Source: Costus lasius (lineage: Eukaryota > Streptophyta > Magnoliopsida > Zingiberales > Costaceae). Taken from it: a stretch of 64,000 nucleotides of DNA. Positions 48,010 through 59,989 of this stretch are shown here, piece by piece (position 1 is the first letter of the stretch; the number at the start of each line of letters is the position of its first letter). The notes under the pieces are model-generated. The model saw only the letters and a program-made list of their open reading frames with translations. It searched no databases and was not told the DNA's origin. The translations under genes and the position numbers were made by a program. The DNA lies in assembly GCA_027563935.2 (NCBI GenBank), contig CM050451.1, forward strand, positions 105,799,565 to 105,863,564. Direction: 5' to 3'.

Positions 48010-49102
48010 GTTGCTCGCTCGAAGTCTCTCCTGCGCGTTTCTGGTAAAAATGGTGAGGTTTAGGGCGACGGAACGGAGTGATTAGTCGTGTGTCAGCAGA
48101 TCTTTACAAGTGCGAACCCGTTTTCGCACAATCAGCATATGCCTCAGCGTTGTACAACGAGCATTATGAGGTTGCGCAAAATTCAGGTGTTTGGCATAGT
48201 CGAAACTTTTAACTGAAAGTATTGATTGAATAATAACTGATTAAAAAAATTAAGTGATATTTAGATAAAATATTGTGCTGATTGAATAATACGATGAGAA
48301 ATCACTTATCAAGCAACCCTCAAGCAGCTGTAGGAAAGCTAGATCGATGGCAAGGATTATCGATAGAGTTTGCTATGTCAATGGCAACAAGGCAAAGCAA
48401 ATCTGATCGACGGCGTCGAGGTTGATCAGCAACATCGAGGTAGCGCGACGATGGCATAGAGTAGAGCGGCGTTGAGACAGCAATGGGGGCGAGTGGCGTC
48501 GAGAAAGCAGCGACAACAATCCACAATCTCGGGTGAGAGAGCAATGACAACAGAGCGGCGGCAAGCGAGAGAGTTGGCGTTGCTAGCTAGGGCGTGGAGA
48601 CAACATGACGGCGAGCGGCATCTAGAGGCGTAAAGCTTCGTCCGGTGGTGTCCAGATGTGTAAGCTTTGTTCGGCGAGGTGAGAGAGAGCTTCGACAGCG
48701 GTGAGAGAGAGCTTCAACTGCAGGGAGAGTCGCGAGAATTGGGGAAGAGGAGAACGATTTGGTAAAGTTACTTTTTGACCGTTGACCAGTTAGAAGCAGC
48801 TTAGAAAAACAGGGAGGAGTGGCTTTCGTAGAAAGCAGCACCTTCTAGGTTTGGAACCTAGAAGCAGGTAGCGAAATAGGATAACTTCTCCAAATTAGCA
48901 TTTGCAGCCAGCAGAAGCAGCCTAGAAGCTGCACCAAACGGGCCCTCAGTCCGTTAAGCGGCCCAATCAACCCCGGCCCAAATGACGTCCCGCTTAAAGA
49001 CCCCAACCCGAGGGATTTTAGTTGTATACCGTCCAAAATTTCTAGGGCTTCGACTTGCCGCGAGAAGAGAGAGCGCGAAAAGGGAGTTTTCGAACCTCGG
49101 CA
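48010..49102. promoter_or_regulatory. Divergent promoter region between METTL17-like gene and RPB6 pseudogene
   Basis: The two start codons (48009 minus, 49103 plus) face away from each other. Without the 760-bp MITE in the middle (48186-48945) they would be only about 330 bp apart, a compact bidirectional promoter. The RPB6-side sequence (from about 48083, GTGTGTCAGCAGATC...) is the part that recurs in the downstream array. No TATA box is clear on either side. Confidence 0.55.
48186..48945. mobile_element. Harbinger/Tourist-like MITE inserted in the divergent promoter
   Basis: The insertion splits AAAATTCAGTCCGTTAAG, which is continuous in the downstream copies of the same sequence. A 3-bp duplication TCA flanks it (48183-48185 and 48946-48948). 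The right end inverted reads GGGCCCGTTTGGTGC and the left end GGTGTTTGG, compatible with Harbinger-type GG..(C)GTTTGG termini. The interior (48340-48760) is moderately GC-rich and opens frames on the minus strand, none with a family motif. Confidence 0.75.
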
Positions 49103-50582
49103 ATGGCAGACGATGACTACGACGACGTCGATATGGGGTTTGATGTGCCTTTGCCTCTCTTTTTGTTTTTGGATCTCTTGCTTGTTGTTAACTTGCATAT
49201 TCCAATCATACATGGGTTCTCGAATCATCTGGTAGCATATTTTATCTTTGTGATGATACGTGGGTTCTGGTTTGTTTTTATTCAGTTTGACTTTATGTTT
49301 TAGAGTTCATGGTATTTATAAGTGATATTGATTTATTTTTACACATATGATCTTATACTCATGATTGTGTTGTTCAATTTGTTCAATTTTGTAAACTATA
49401 AAATGATATTGTGGTTTGTATTTCTTTTCCATGTCTATAATCTTGTACTTCTAGCGTTGTGATTGATTCTGTTTAAATTTTAGAATGATGATGTAGAACT
49501 GGTTTTCAACTTTTGAGCGTATTGTTGTACTCATAATGAGTCAATCATTCATATTTGCTTCAGTTTGGTATTGTGAAATCATCAACTTAAGTAGGATCAA
49601 ATGAGGATGGTGATGTTGATAGAAACCTAAGAAGTGGAAGAAGAGTATGAAAGTGATGTTGACCACAATTTGGATATTACTATGATTTAGCAGGTCTTGA
49701 TGATGATGAACAGATTTGATTCTTTAGACTTAAGTTGTTTTTTTTCTTTTTCTAAGATTTTAATGTATACCAATTTATATTATTATTGCTGTTACGATGT
49801 TATTGTGTTTGATTCTGATTCCTGGTGGTTTAGATTCTAAATGTCTTATTTTTACCTACCAGTATATTTTGATTTGCTTTGATGCTCAGGTATTTATTTG
49901 AACTAAGTTTTAGTTTAAAATTGGTTAAATTTCAATGTTTAATGTTGTAGAACTCATTTTTTGTTGTAATATAGAGTGGCATTGTTAGGGCACTTTTCAA
50001 GAGAAGCAATATTCTCGTTCATGCACATTATTACACATTTGGTTTCAATTCTGACCTTATATAAATTGTTTGGTTTCATTAACATTTTGTTATTTTGGAC
50101 AATGCTCATGCTATATTATTTTATTAAACGTGTTAATTCTTTTGTCTTGCGTTTGTAAAAAGTATCTAATATACACCGTCAGATTTTCTGTATTGTCAAG
50201 TTGTACTATCTAAATCCTATTTATCGTTGCAGTTACGAGGACGAACCACCAGAACCAGAAATTGAGGTAAGCATTGAGTTTTCATTTTTCTAAATCAACT
50301 TAAATGCCCAATATTGTCTACTAACGAGTTAATGTAAGATAATGCACACGTGTAGGAGGGAGCTGAGAAGGATCAGGAAAATAACAATGAAGATTCTCCA
50401 GATGATGTTGTAGGAGGTAGTGTAGAAAAGGAACAAGAAGAAGTTGTACGGCCTAGAAAAACTTCCAAATACATAACAAAAATATGTGCATTCTTTTTGT
50501 ATTTGCTCTACCGCTGAATGTGTGACTTTGATTGAACGCCCCTGTGATGCTGGAGCTAGAGGGTTAGACTGATCCCCTGGAG
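49103..50582 (+). pseudogene. RPB6 (RNA polymerase II/IV/V common subunit 6) pseudogene with introns
   Basis: RPB6 is the small subunit shared by nuclear RNA polymerases. Exon 1 (49103-49137, MADDDYDDVDMG), exon 2 (50233-50266, YEDEPPEPEIE) and exon 3 (from 50356, EGAEKDQENNNEDSP ... RPRKTSKYITK) follow plant RPB6 closely with GT-AG introns, so it is a duplicated rather than a processed copy. After KYITK (about 50480) the reading frame decays: the YERARILGTRALQ segment is lost to indels, then NAPVMLELEG is followed by an in-frame TAG (50565-50567) and TDPLE, with a donor GTATGG. The conserved C-terminal exons are absent before the array begins at about 50660. The 5' end looks well preserved, so the first exons may still be transcribed, but no subunit can be made. 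Confidence 0.85.
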
Positions 50583-50801
50583 GTATGGTTTGGCATGCTA
50601 TATTTGGAATTGCTAGTGTTATGCATATGTTTATTTTAAGCTGTTATGTGTAACTATTATGCTATATTCGAACCCGTTTTCGCACAATCAACATTTGCTT
50701 CAGCGTGGGACAAAGAGGATTGCGAGCTTGGGCAAAATTCAGTCCGTTAAGTGGCCCAATCAACCCGGCCCAAAAATGGCGTCCCATTTTAAAGACCCAA
50801 A

Positions 50802-51140
50802 GGGCTGTCCAAACGGTTCAACCTGAATCGAACCGAACTGAATCGAACTCAAATAAAACCAAAAAATCAAGAAAAATTCAAACTGAAACTGAACCGAAAT
50901 TTTTAAAACCCGAACCCAACCGAAACTTAATATATTTTTGTTTGTTATTAATATTATATTAAATTTTTTGTTTGTTCGGTTCAACTCGAACAGAAAATCA
51001 CCAACCCAAAAACTGAACCGAAAATTATTTTAACCATCTCAAACCGAACCGAATCGAATTTGGTTGAAACCGAACCGAACCGAACCGAAAATTTTGGTTC
51101 GGTTCGGTTTGTCGGGTTAAACCGATTTTTTGACACCCCT
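50802..51140. mobile_element. hAT-like MITE copy 1 in the RPB6 array
   Basis: Starts GGGCTGTCCAAACGGTTCAA and ends with the inverted form, ACCGATTTTTTGACACCCCT; AACCGAA motifs are repeated near both ends and the core is AT-rich and shorter than in the other copies. It joins the RPB6 upstream copy at AAAGACCCAA. Confidence 0.7.
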
Positions 51141-51412
51141 TAGCCGTGTGTCAGCAGATCTTTACAAGTTCGAACCCATTTTCGCACACTCAGCATATGC
51201 TTCAGTGTAGGAGCGTGGGACAACGAGCATTGCTAGCTTGGACAAAATTCAATCCATTAAGCAGCCCAATCAACTCGGCCCAAATGGCGTCCCACTTTAA
51301 AGACCCCAAACCGAGGCTGAGGGGTTTTTAATTGTATACCGTCCAAAATTTTTAGGGCTTCGACTTGCCCCGAGAAGGGAGAGCACGAGAAGGGTGTTTT
51401 CTAACCTCGACA

Positions 51413-51570
51413 ATGGCAAACGATGACTACGACGATGTCGATATGGGGTTTGATGCGCCTTTGCCTCTCTTTTTATTTTTGGATATCTTGCTTCTTATTA
51501 ACTTGTATATTTTGATCATACATGGGTTCTCGAACGTCTGGCAGTATATTTTATCTTTGTGATGATACGT
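51413..51570 (+). pseudogene. RPB6 exon 1 copy 2 (truncated in intron 1)
   Basis: ATG at 51413 gives MANDDYDDVDMG, one substitution from the pseudogene at 49103, then the GT donor and the first part of intron 1, ending at the MITE junction. Its upstream region (51143-51412) is also retained. No further exon follows. Confidence 0.8.
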
Positions 51571-52024
51571 GGGGCTGTCCAAATGGTTCAACCCGAACCG
51601 AACTGAAAAACCAAGAAAAATTCAAACCGAAACCAAACCAAAATTTTTAAAAACCGAACCGACCCCGAACTGAAATTTCGGTTTGGGTTCGGTTCTGTTC
51701 GGGTTAAACCGAAATTAATTATATCTATATATATTTAGCGTTTTTATAATATTATATTATTATTTTTTAAATAAAATTAATAATATAATATAATTTTATA
51801 TAATTAAGAATAATAATATAACATATTTTATATAATTAAAAATAATAATATAATTTATTTTATATAACAATATTAATATTATATTAAAATTTTGGTTTGT
51901 TCGGTTCAACCCGAACCGAAAATCACCAACCCGAAAACCGAACCAAAATTTTTTTTAACCATCTCAAACCAAACCGAAAATTTCGGTTCGGTTTCTCAGG
52001 TTGAACCGATTTTTGGACACCTCT
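51571..52024. mobile_element. hAT-like MITE copy 2 in the RPB6 array
   Basis: GGGGCTGTCCAAATGGTTCA at the left and GAACCGATTTTTGGACACCT at the right form imperfect inverted ends; the AT-rich core has TATATAATTAAGAATAATA repeats. Joined on the left to RPB6 intron 1 and on the right to the next RPB6 upstream copy. Confidence 0.75.
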
Positions 52025-52290
52025 TAGCCGTGTGTCAGCGGATCTTTACAAGTTCGAACCCGTTTTTGCACAATCAGCATGTGCTTCTGCGTGGGATAAC
52101 GAGCATTGCGAGCTTGGGCAAAATTCAGTCCGTTAAGCAGCCCAATCAACCCGGCCCAAATGGCGTCCCACTTTAATGACCCCAAACCGTGGCCGAGGGG
52201 TTTTTAGTTGTATACCGTCCAAAATTTTTAGGTTTTCGACTTGCCCCGAGAAGGGAGAGCGCGATAAGGGAGTTTTCTGTCCTCGGCAAT

Positions 52291-52453
52291 AGCAGACGAT
52301 GACTACGACGACGTCGATATGGAGTTTGATGCGCCTTCGCCTCTCTTTGTGTTTTTGGATATCTTGCTTCTTGTTAACTTGCATATTGCAATCATACATG
52401 GGTTCTCGAATCGTTTGGCATTATATTTTATCATTGTGATGATACCGGGGTTT
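52291..52453 (+). pseudogene. RPB6 exon 1 copy 3 (start codon lost)
   Basis: Same exon as in the other copies but the ATG is ATA (CAATAGCAGACG), and the last codon context reads ATGGAG instead of ATGGGG at the donor. Ends in intron 1 at the MITE junction. Confidence 0.8.
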
Positions 52454-52914
52454 GGGGCTGTTCAAACAGTTCAACCCGAACTGAACCGAACTCAAATCGA
52501 ACCGAAAAATCAAGAAAAATTCAAACCGAAACCAAACCAAAATTTTTAAAAACCAAAGCGATCCCGAACCGAAATTTCGGCTCGGGTTTGGGTTAAACTG
52601 AATTAATTATATCTATATATATTTAGCTTTTTTATACTCTTATATTATTATTTTTTAATAAAAATAATAAAATAATATATTTTATATAATTAAGAATAAT
52701 AATATAACATATTTTATATAATTAAAAATAATAATATAATATATTTTATATAAAATATTAATATTATATTAAAATTTTAGTTTGTTCGGTTCAACCCGAA
52801 TCGAAAATCACCAACCTGAAAATCGAAACGAAAATTTTTTTAACCATCTCATACCGAACCAAACCGAAAATTTCGATTCAGTTTGTCGGGTTGAACCGAT
52901 TTTTGGACACCCCT
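52454..52914. mobile_element. hAT-like MITE copy 3 in the RPB6 array
   Basis: Ends as in the other copies (GGGGCTGTTCAAACAGTTCA; GAACCGATTTTTGGACACCC). About 460 bp with the same AT-rich core. Confidence 0.75.
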
Positions 52915-53067
52915 TAGCCGTGTGTTAGCGAATCTTTAAAAGTTCGAACCCGTTTTCGCACAATCAGCATGTGCTTTAGTATGGGACAATGAGCATTCCG
53001 AGCTTGGGCAAAATTCAGTCCGTTAAGCAGCCCAATCAACCTGGCCCATATGGCGTCTCACTTTAAA

Positions 53068-55150
53068 TGTCACGCCCCGGCGGAAGCCGGCTATTCCTAG
53101 CTCAGGGTTCCCCAGGGAGATGACAATATTGATAGGAACAAAGGAACTATAAAATCAAATAAATTAAATAGTCTTAAATTCAACATCAGCACTGTGTATC
53201 ATAATCAACTGACTCCATTACAAAATTTATTAACTAAAGTTTATAAAGAAACTCTAACAACGATGCAACTAATTTAACTGTAAGACTAGAATAAATCAGA
53301 AAAGTCTTTATCAAAGAATAAATCAGAAAAGTCTTTATCAAAGAACATTTGATGATACTCTGTCTCCGGTGGGTAACTAACTATCTACTCTATCCCTCCC
53401 ATACGCAAACTCGGTACCTGGAGGAGAAACAAGGGGAGTTAGCGAAAATGCTAAGTAGGAACCAAGAGATATGATGCATGTTCAATTTATATGAAATTTG
53501 CAATAATAGAACTACCCTACATGTCAGGAACTGATAATACAACAAAATATTTGAACATAAGGTTGTCGTGTAAATCATCAAGCTTAGCCACCATTCTCAC
53601 TCATGAGCCGCACTCATTTTCAGAGTGTTTCTATCGCCAGCTCACACGATAGAACGACTGTATCTAGACAGTCCGGTGAATGTTGCGTCCAACATCTGAC
53701 ATCCATAGTATTGTCCCGAGGACAACTGGCGGTGCCCTAACCGGCAAACACATAGTCTGATATAATCAGAACTACAACTCAGATAAACAGGCCACTGGTG
53801 ATAAATCACCAGGTTAGAGATCATATGCATGCACGACATGATAACAGTATAACATCTCAATCATTTTTCACGGTTCATATATATTCATAACTTTCCAACA
53901 GAATAGCAGAAAACATATTCTCAATGCATTCATGATAATCATATGATACTGAAGCCAATTATGCACAAATAATAGGATAATGAGGTCAACTGAATTTAGA
54001 ATCAAATCAATCAGAATAGTTTCAAAGGTAAGGTGTCAATATCTATCTACACATGAATCTGACACCGTAACAAAGGTAGGGGAAAGATTCCTACCTGAAG
54101 TTGCTGATTTCCTGAATACTCTCTGAAAGCTCGATTACCTCCTTTTCTCAACTGAATCATTTAAATAAACCCTTGTCATTAACTATCAAACATCTATCCA
54201 TAATATTACCATTAACCCCAATTTTCTACTAAATCAGAATCTTATCCCAAAATAATTATCATCTAAATAATTTTCCCATCTAAATAATTTTCCCCCATCA
54301 TACTTAACAATTTAGATATTCTACTATTCCATCTAAATCATATTTAAATAAATAAAATAAATAAATACCCTATTCACTAAATCATATTTAAATAAATCAA
54401 ATAAAAAAAATGAACGAACGAAACTCACCTTTTTGTCGAACTTTCGACGCGGAACGAACGACGCTTCGTTCATCTTCGTTCGCGTCGCTGAAACGGAAGA
54501 GGAGCGAAACTGCCGACGCCGCCGGCAGGGAAAAAGGTCACCGACGCCGGAAGGGAAACAACAGCCGACTCCGGAAGAGGGAGAAGGGTCGTCGCCGATT
54601 GAGGAAAATCCGCCGCTGGGGAAAGGGGAAGAAGAGGCGCGGTGAACAGAGGAAGAAGAAGCCGCTAAGTGGAGAAGAGTCGTCGGCGTCGGACAGAGGC
54701 GGAGACGACGTCGACTCAGAGAAAAACTCACCGCTGGGAGAAGAGGGAAGATCAGTCGCCGCAGGAGGAAACGCAGCCGCCTGACAACTCGTCTCTCGCC
54801 GCTCGCGTCTGGAACAGAGAAGCAGTCGCCGTTCGCCGTTCGAGCCTCGGCCCAGAAACTCGTCGCCGACCAGAGGGGAAGACAGCCGCCGACGGGAAGA
54901 GGACGAGGTTTGCTCGACTGGGATGCTCGCCGGTCGGAGGGGAAGGAGCCGCCGGAGAAGCAGAAAGCGGCGACGTGACGCAGCACACGTCCGAAGGAAA
55001 AAAAAACGGAGCAGGGAAAAGAACTCGTGTGCGGCGTAGGGAGAATTAATTAAGGATTAGGGTAAGAGGGATTAGAATAAATATTAATTAATTAATTAAT
55101 TAATTTGGTCTCTCAAAAATAATAATAATAATAATATCCAAGGTATAACA
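53068..55150 (-). repeat. Gypsy 3' LTR (left in window)
   Basis: 2,083 bp. Compared with the other LTR it has one extra 27-bp tandem unit (AATAAATCAGAAAAGTCTTT... repeated at about 53290-53343). Contains an AT-rich half and a GC-rich half (about 54430-55040) that opens long low-complexity frames on both strands. The minus-strand one starts with GTG and neither has a family motif. Confidence 0.95.
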
Positions 55151-55165
55151 TTATCTACCCCTTAA
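55151..55165 (-). other. Polypurine tract of the gypsy element
   Basis: TTAAGGGGTAGATAA on the minus strand immediately inside the 3' LTR, in the place where plus-strand DNA synthesis is primed. Confidence 0.7.
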
Positions 55166-55197
55166 AAGAATTTGGTCCCTCAAATTCACTTACCAAG

Positions 55198-58100
55198 CTA
55201 GAATAATTGGGGGTACTGAGCCTTTACATCCTCTTCACGTTCCCACGTAGCCTCGCTATCCGAATGATGTTGCCAGCCGACTTTAACCATCTTGATAATG
55301 TTGTTCCTTAACTGATGTTCTTTTCTTTCCAATATTCTCACAGGATGTTCAACAAAGGAAGTATCGGACTGAATTGGCACTGATAATTTCTCTAACACAT
55401 GAGATAGATCAGATATATATTTCCGTAGCATAGAGACATGAAAAACATTGTGCACTCCAGAGAGAGAGGGTGGTAAAGCCAACCGGTAGGCTACTGCACC
55501 TACCCGTTCCAGAATTTCAAAAGGTCCAATGTATCTTGGAGCTAGTTTTCCTTTCTTTCCAAATCTCATCACACCTTTCAACGGAGATACCTTCAAAAAC
55601 ACATGGTCGCCGACTATGAATTCCAAATCTCTTCTTCTCCTATCAGCATAACTCTTTTGTCTGCTCTGAGCTGTCAACAACCTTTGCTTGATTCCTTGCA
55701 CTATTTCCACATCCTGCTGTAGCATCTGAGGAGCGGACAATAGCCTTTCACCCACCTCATTCCAAAGTACAGGGGACTTGCATCTCCGTCCATATAGGGC
55801 TTCAAACGGCGCCATCTTTATTGATGAATGATAACTGTTATTATATGAGAATTCTGCCCAATGTAAATAACTTTCCCAGTTGCCACCAAAATCAAGTACA
55901 CATGCTCTCAACAAATCTTCCAAGGTTTGTATAGTTCTTTCTGATTGACCATCTGTCTGGGGATGAAATGCTGTACTAAAATGTAATCGTGTACCCAAAG
56001 CTTTCTGTAAACTACCCCAGAATCTAGAAGTAAACCTCGGATCTCTGTCTGAAATAATACTAGTAGGTACACCATGCAGTCTGACAATCTCATTGCAATA
56101 TAGGGTGGCTAACTTATCCAAGGTGTCAGTTTTCTTAACAGGTAGAAAATGTGCTGACTTAGTCAATCTATCGACAATTACCCAGATTGAGTCATGTCCC
56201 CTTTGAGATCTAGGAAGCCCTGAAACAAAATCCATTGTAATATGCTCCCACTTCCATTCAGGTATAGGAATATTTTGCAACTTCCCTGCTGGTCTCATGT
56301 GCTCAGCCTTCACCTGCTGACATGTTAGGCAACATGATACAAATTTTGCTATGTCCCTTTTCATATTGTTCCACCAATAATATTCCTTAAGGTCCTTGTA
56401 CATCTTTGTACTCCCTGAGTGAATGGTAAGCTTAGATCGATGTGCTTCATTTAGTAACTCTTTTTTCACAGGATGATTTTCTGGTACACACAGTCTTCCT
56501 CTGAATCTCAGCACTCCTTCTGAATCTTTTGTGAAATCGGGTAATAGCCCTTGTTCTACTTTCTTACTCAAAGATAATAGATTTTCATCACCCAATTGAG
56601 TCTCCTTAATTTTCTGCACAAGCTGAGACTGAGCTCTCATCACAGCCAAGTAACTCCCTTCTGATTCATTTATTACTTCAACACCCAATTCCACAAACTG
56701 TTTAATTAAATCGGTTGGTGTAGTCCTCAGACGAGCAAGGGTTCCTTCTGATTTCCGACTCAGAGCATCGGCTACCACATTTGCCTTGCCAGGATGATAC
56801 TTAATTTGGCAATCATAATCTTTCAGATATTCCATCCCTCTGCGTTGCCTCATATTCAGCTCCTTCTGACTAAACAGATATTTTAAACTTTTATGGTCAG
56901 TGAATATTTCAAAAGTGGTGCCATATAAATAATGTCTCCATAACTTCAAAACAAAAATGATGGCTGCCAGTTCCAAGTCATGCACTGGATAATTCTTCTC
57001 GTGAGTCTTGAGTTGCCGAGATGCATAGGCAACTACTCTCTCATTTTGCATCAAAACTCCACCCAGCCCTTGACCAGAAGCATCAGTGTACACGATATAA
57101 CTATCTTCTCCGGAAGGGATTACCAACACTGGAGCGGTAATTAATCTCTTTTTCAATTCTAAGAAGCTATTTTCACATGTATCTTTCCAATCAAATTTCA
57201 CACCCTTTCTAGTCAGATAGGTCAAAGGAGCAGCCAATTTAGAAAATCCTTTCACAAATCGTCTATAATACCCTGCTAAACCAAGAAAGCTGCGAATTTC
57301 TTGCACTGATTTTGGCCTCCCCCACTCAGAGATAGCAGAAATCTTCTGGGGATCCACGGCTATTCCATCACCAGAAATAACATGGCCTAGAAAAGCCACT
57401 TCTTTAAGCCAAAAGTCACACTTACTGAACTTAGCATATAGCTTTTCCTGCCTCAACCTTTCCAAAACTAATATGAGGTGTTTCTCATGTTCAGTCATAC
57501 TGCAGGAATATATCAAAATATCATCTATGAAGACAACCACAAATTTATCCAGATAATCAATAAAAATTCTGTTCATCATGTCCATAAAAACTGCAGGTGC
57601 ATTAGTAAGTCCAAAGGGCATCACTAAAAATTCATAGTGTCCATACCTTGTCCTAAATGCAGTCTTGGACACATCTTCATCTCTGACTCTTATTTGATGA
57701 TACCCTGATCTCAAGTCAATCTTAGAATAAACACATGTGCCTTTCAACTGGTCAAATAAATCGTCAATTCGGGGAAGTGGATATTTGTTTTTGATTGTAA
57801 TGGCATTCAGCTGTCTGTAGTCAATGCATAATCTCATAGATCCATCCTTCTTCTTTACAAAGAGGACTGGAGCACCCCAAGGGGATACACTAGGTCGTAT
57901 AAATCCCCTGTCTAGAAGTTCTTGCAACTGGCTCTTAAGTTCTTCTAATTCTTTAGGAGCCATTCTGAATAGTGCTTTAGAAATTGGAGCAGACCCAGGT
58001 TGAAGCTCAATTGCAAATTCAACTTGTCTTTTTGGTGGAAGTCCCGGTAACTCCTCAGGGAACACATCTGTGAATTCCCTTATCACTGCAACTCGCTCCA

Positions 58101-58404
58101 TAGGCTCTCTTGTTTTCTCTTCTACCTTTGAAATGGATAATAAAAATCCATGGCACCCATCTCTCATTAATTTCTTGGCCTTCATAGCAGAAATTATGGG
58201 AGCAACTTGTCCAGAGACTCCTATAAATCTCCAGGAAGGTAAACTAGGAGGGCTAAAGGTCACAACATAATTATGACAATCAACATTAGCATAATGGATA
58301 AAAAGCCAATCCATGCCCAGGATAATGTCAAAGTCTGAGAAGTCTAAAACTCTCAGATCAGTTTCAACAACTAAATCACCAAAGATGAGAGGACATTGTT
58401 TCAG
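55198..58404 (-). pseudogene. Gypsy pol: RT, RNase H, integrase, chromodomain
   Basis: Open for more than 1,060 codons downstream of the stop at 58405; the first Met in this stretch is at 58314 ([16 protein letters not shown]). The RT core includes [33 protein letters not shown] and the catalytic [11 protein letters not shown]. RNase H starts at [15 protein letters not shown]. The integrase has an HHCC finger ([23 protein letters not shown]) and the DDE region ([18 protein letters not shown]). A C-terminal chromodomain ([27 protein letters not shown]) ends in YPQLF. All catalytic boxes look intact. It is classed as a pseudogene because the stop upstream separates it from gag-protease and it lacks its own normal start. 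Confidence 0.9.
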
Positions 58405-59856
58405 TTATAAGTGAGATTGCATCACACCTCCAGAAGGTGTGCAGACAGATAGTTCAGTACTAGCTACAGTGGGCTTTTTCTTTATTTTCATCACAAACTC
58501 ATAAGAGATAAAAGAATGAGTGCTACCAGTATCAATAAGCAGGCATGCAGGATAATCATATACTAAAATAATACCTCTCATTACTGTGTCGGGAGCTTCC
58601 TGAGCCTCTTGTTGGGTTACTGCATATACTCTGGCTGGGCCTGAAGGTCGTTGCTGAGGCTGCCTCTGCTGTGACCCCGCCTGACTAGCCTGACCTGGTC
58701 TCCCATTGTAAGTATTAGGTCTGGAGCTCTGTTGGTAGCTTTGTTGTTGGCTCTGCTGGTAACTTTGCTGTGGGGGTTGAAATCCTTTCCATGGGCAGTT
58801 AATCTTATAATGGCCCCAATCCTTGCAATAGTGGCATCGTATTTTGTTAAGAGGGCAGATATTAGCCGTGTGTCCCTCTTTGTTGCATTTAAAGCATTTT
58901 CTTGCTGACCCTGTTGAATTAAAGCTTAGTGCATAGGAAGAGTGTACAGGTCTCTGATGGTTATTGAATACTGCTCTAGATCTCTTCCCGTCATAGGTTC
59001 TTGTTTCCATTGGCCTAACTGACTGATTGACCTTTCTCTGTTCTGCAAATTCTTGAACCTTCTCTGTTTGTTTATCTTTTTCCACATCTAGTAGAGAAGC
59101 CTCTATTCTGAATGCCATATTTACCACTTCCTGAAAGCTATCTAATGGGATAGTGTTCATTTGCCCCTTTATGGTGTGATATAGTCCCTTAATGAACAGT
59201 TGACACTTTCTCCTTTCGGTGGTCACTAATTCTGGAAATAAATCAGATAACCTCTCGAAGTCTGTCACATAAACATTTACGGTCCTTTTTCCTTGTTTTA
59301 GGTTCAGAAATTCCTGCATCTGGCTGTCTTGAAAAGTTTCAGGGAAATATTTCTCAAGGAATGTTCTTCTAAAATCAGCCCAAAGGATAGGACCATCTCC
59401 AAAGGTAACTCTCATACCAGACCACCACGTGCCAGCTCTATCAGATAAAAAGTATGTGGCCAATTCCACCTTTTGTTCCTCTGGGCATCCTAGTGCCCTA
59501 AAAGTTTGCTCTACCTTTAGTAACCAATTTCTGGCAGCCCAAGGGTCAGTAGTACCGGCGAAGTCACCAAATCTATCTTTTCCCAACTGAGAAAATTGCA
59601 TAAGCATACTGGCTGCCCTCACTGGCTGGGTTACTACGGGTTGTGGTACCAATGAAGGAGAGGAAGATTCACCCTCGTCCCTTACTGTTGCAGCAGGTAG
59701 TGCTGTTTCTAAGGGTACTGAGGCTTCATACCCACTTCTTCTTCTTGTAGGGGCTCTAGGCAGGTTTTGAGGTAACTATACCTCAGCATCAGGAAGATTT
59801 CTGGCTCCCCTACTTCCTTGACTTGGGATTGCTCTGGCTCTAGTTCTAGGTGCCAT
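58405..59856 (-). pseudogene. Gypsy gag-protease, two in-frame stops
   Basis: The frame begins with ATG at 59856 (MAPRTRARAIPSQG) but has a TAG as codon 27 (59776-59778). It reopens and continues through the retrotransposon gag domain (WAARNWLLKVEQTFRALGC, LRRTFLEKYFP-like block, FERLSDLFPEL), two CCHC zinc knuckles (CFKCNKEGHTANIC and CHYCKDWGHYKINC), a Gln/Ser-rich linker, and the aspartic protease site LLIDTGSTHSFIS. A TAA at 58405-58407 ends it; the same frame then continues into pol. A gag product could start only at an internal Met. Confidence 0.88.
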
Positions 59857-59970
59857 CCTGCCAACAAAATAACATGTCATATAATAAATGTTTACTTATT
59901 CAGTTATTCTAATCTTAACCCCATCCTAGTCCTAATGTTCCTATATTCTTAGGTTTTCTTACTAAACCTC

Positions 59971-59982
59971 GCTCTGATACCA
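59971..59982 (-). other. Primer binding site (initiator Met tRNA)
   Basis: TGGTATCAGAGC on the minus strand, 7 nt inside the 5' LTR. It is the standard plant LTR-retrotransposon site complementary to the 3' end of initiator Met tRNA. Confidence 0.92.
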
Positions 59983-59989
59983 ATAAAAC

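Noticed and set aside
49103..50582. Functional RPB6 gene
   Set aside because: The conserved core after KYITK is destroyed by indels and there is an in-frame TAG; the C-terminal exons are missing.
54333..54986. 217-codon minus-strand frame in the gypsy LTR
   Set aside because: Begins with GTG, low-complexity Ser/Arg/Pro, in an LTR where no protein is expected; kept only as a finding about the GC-rich block.
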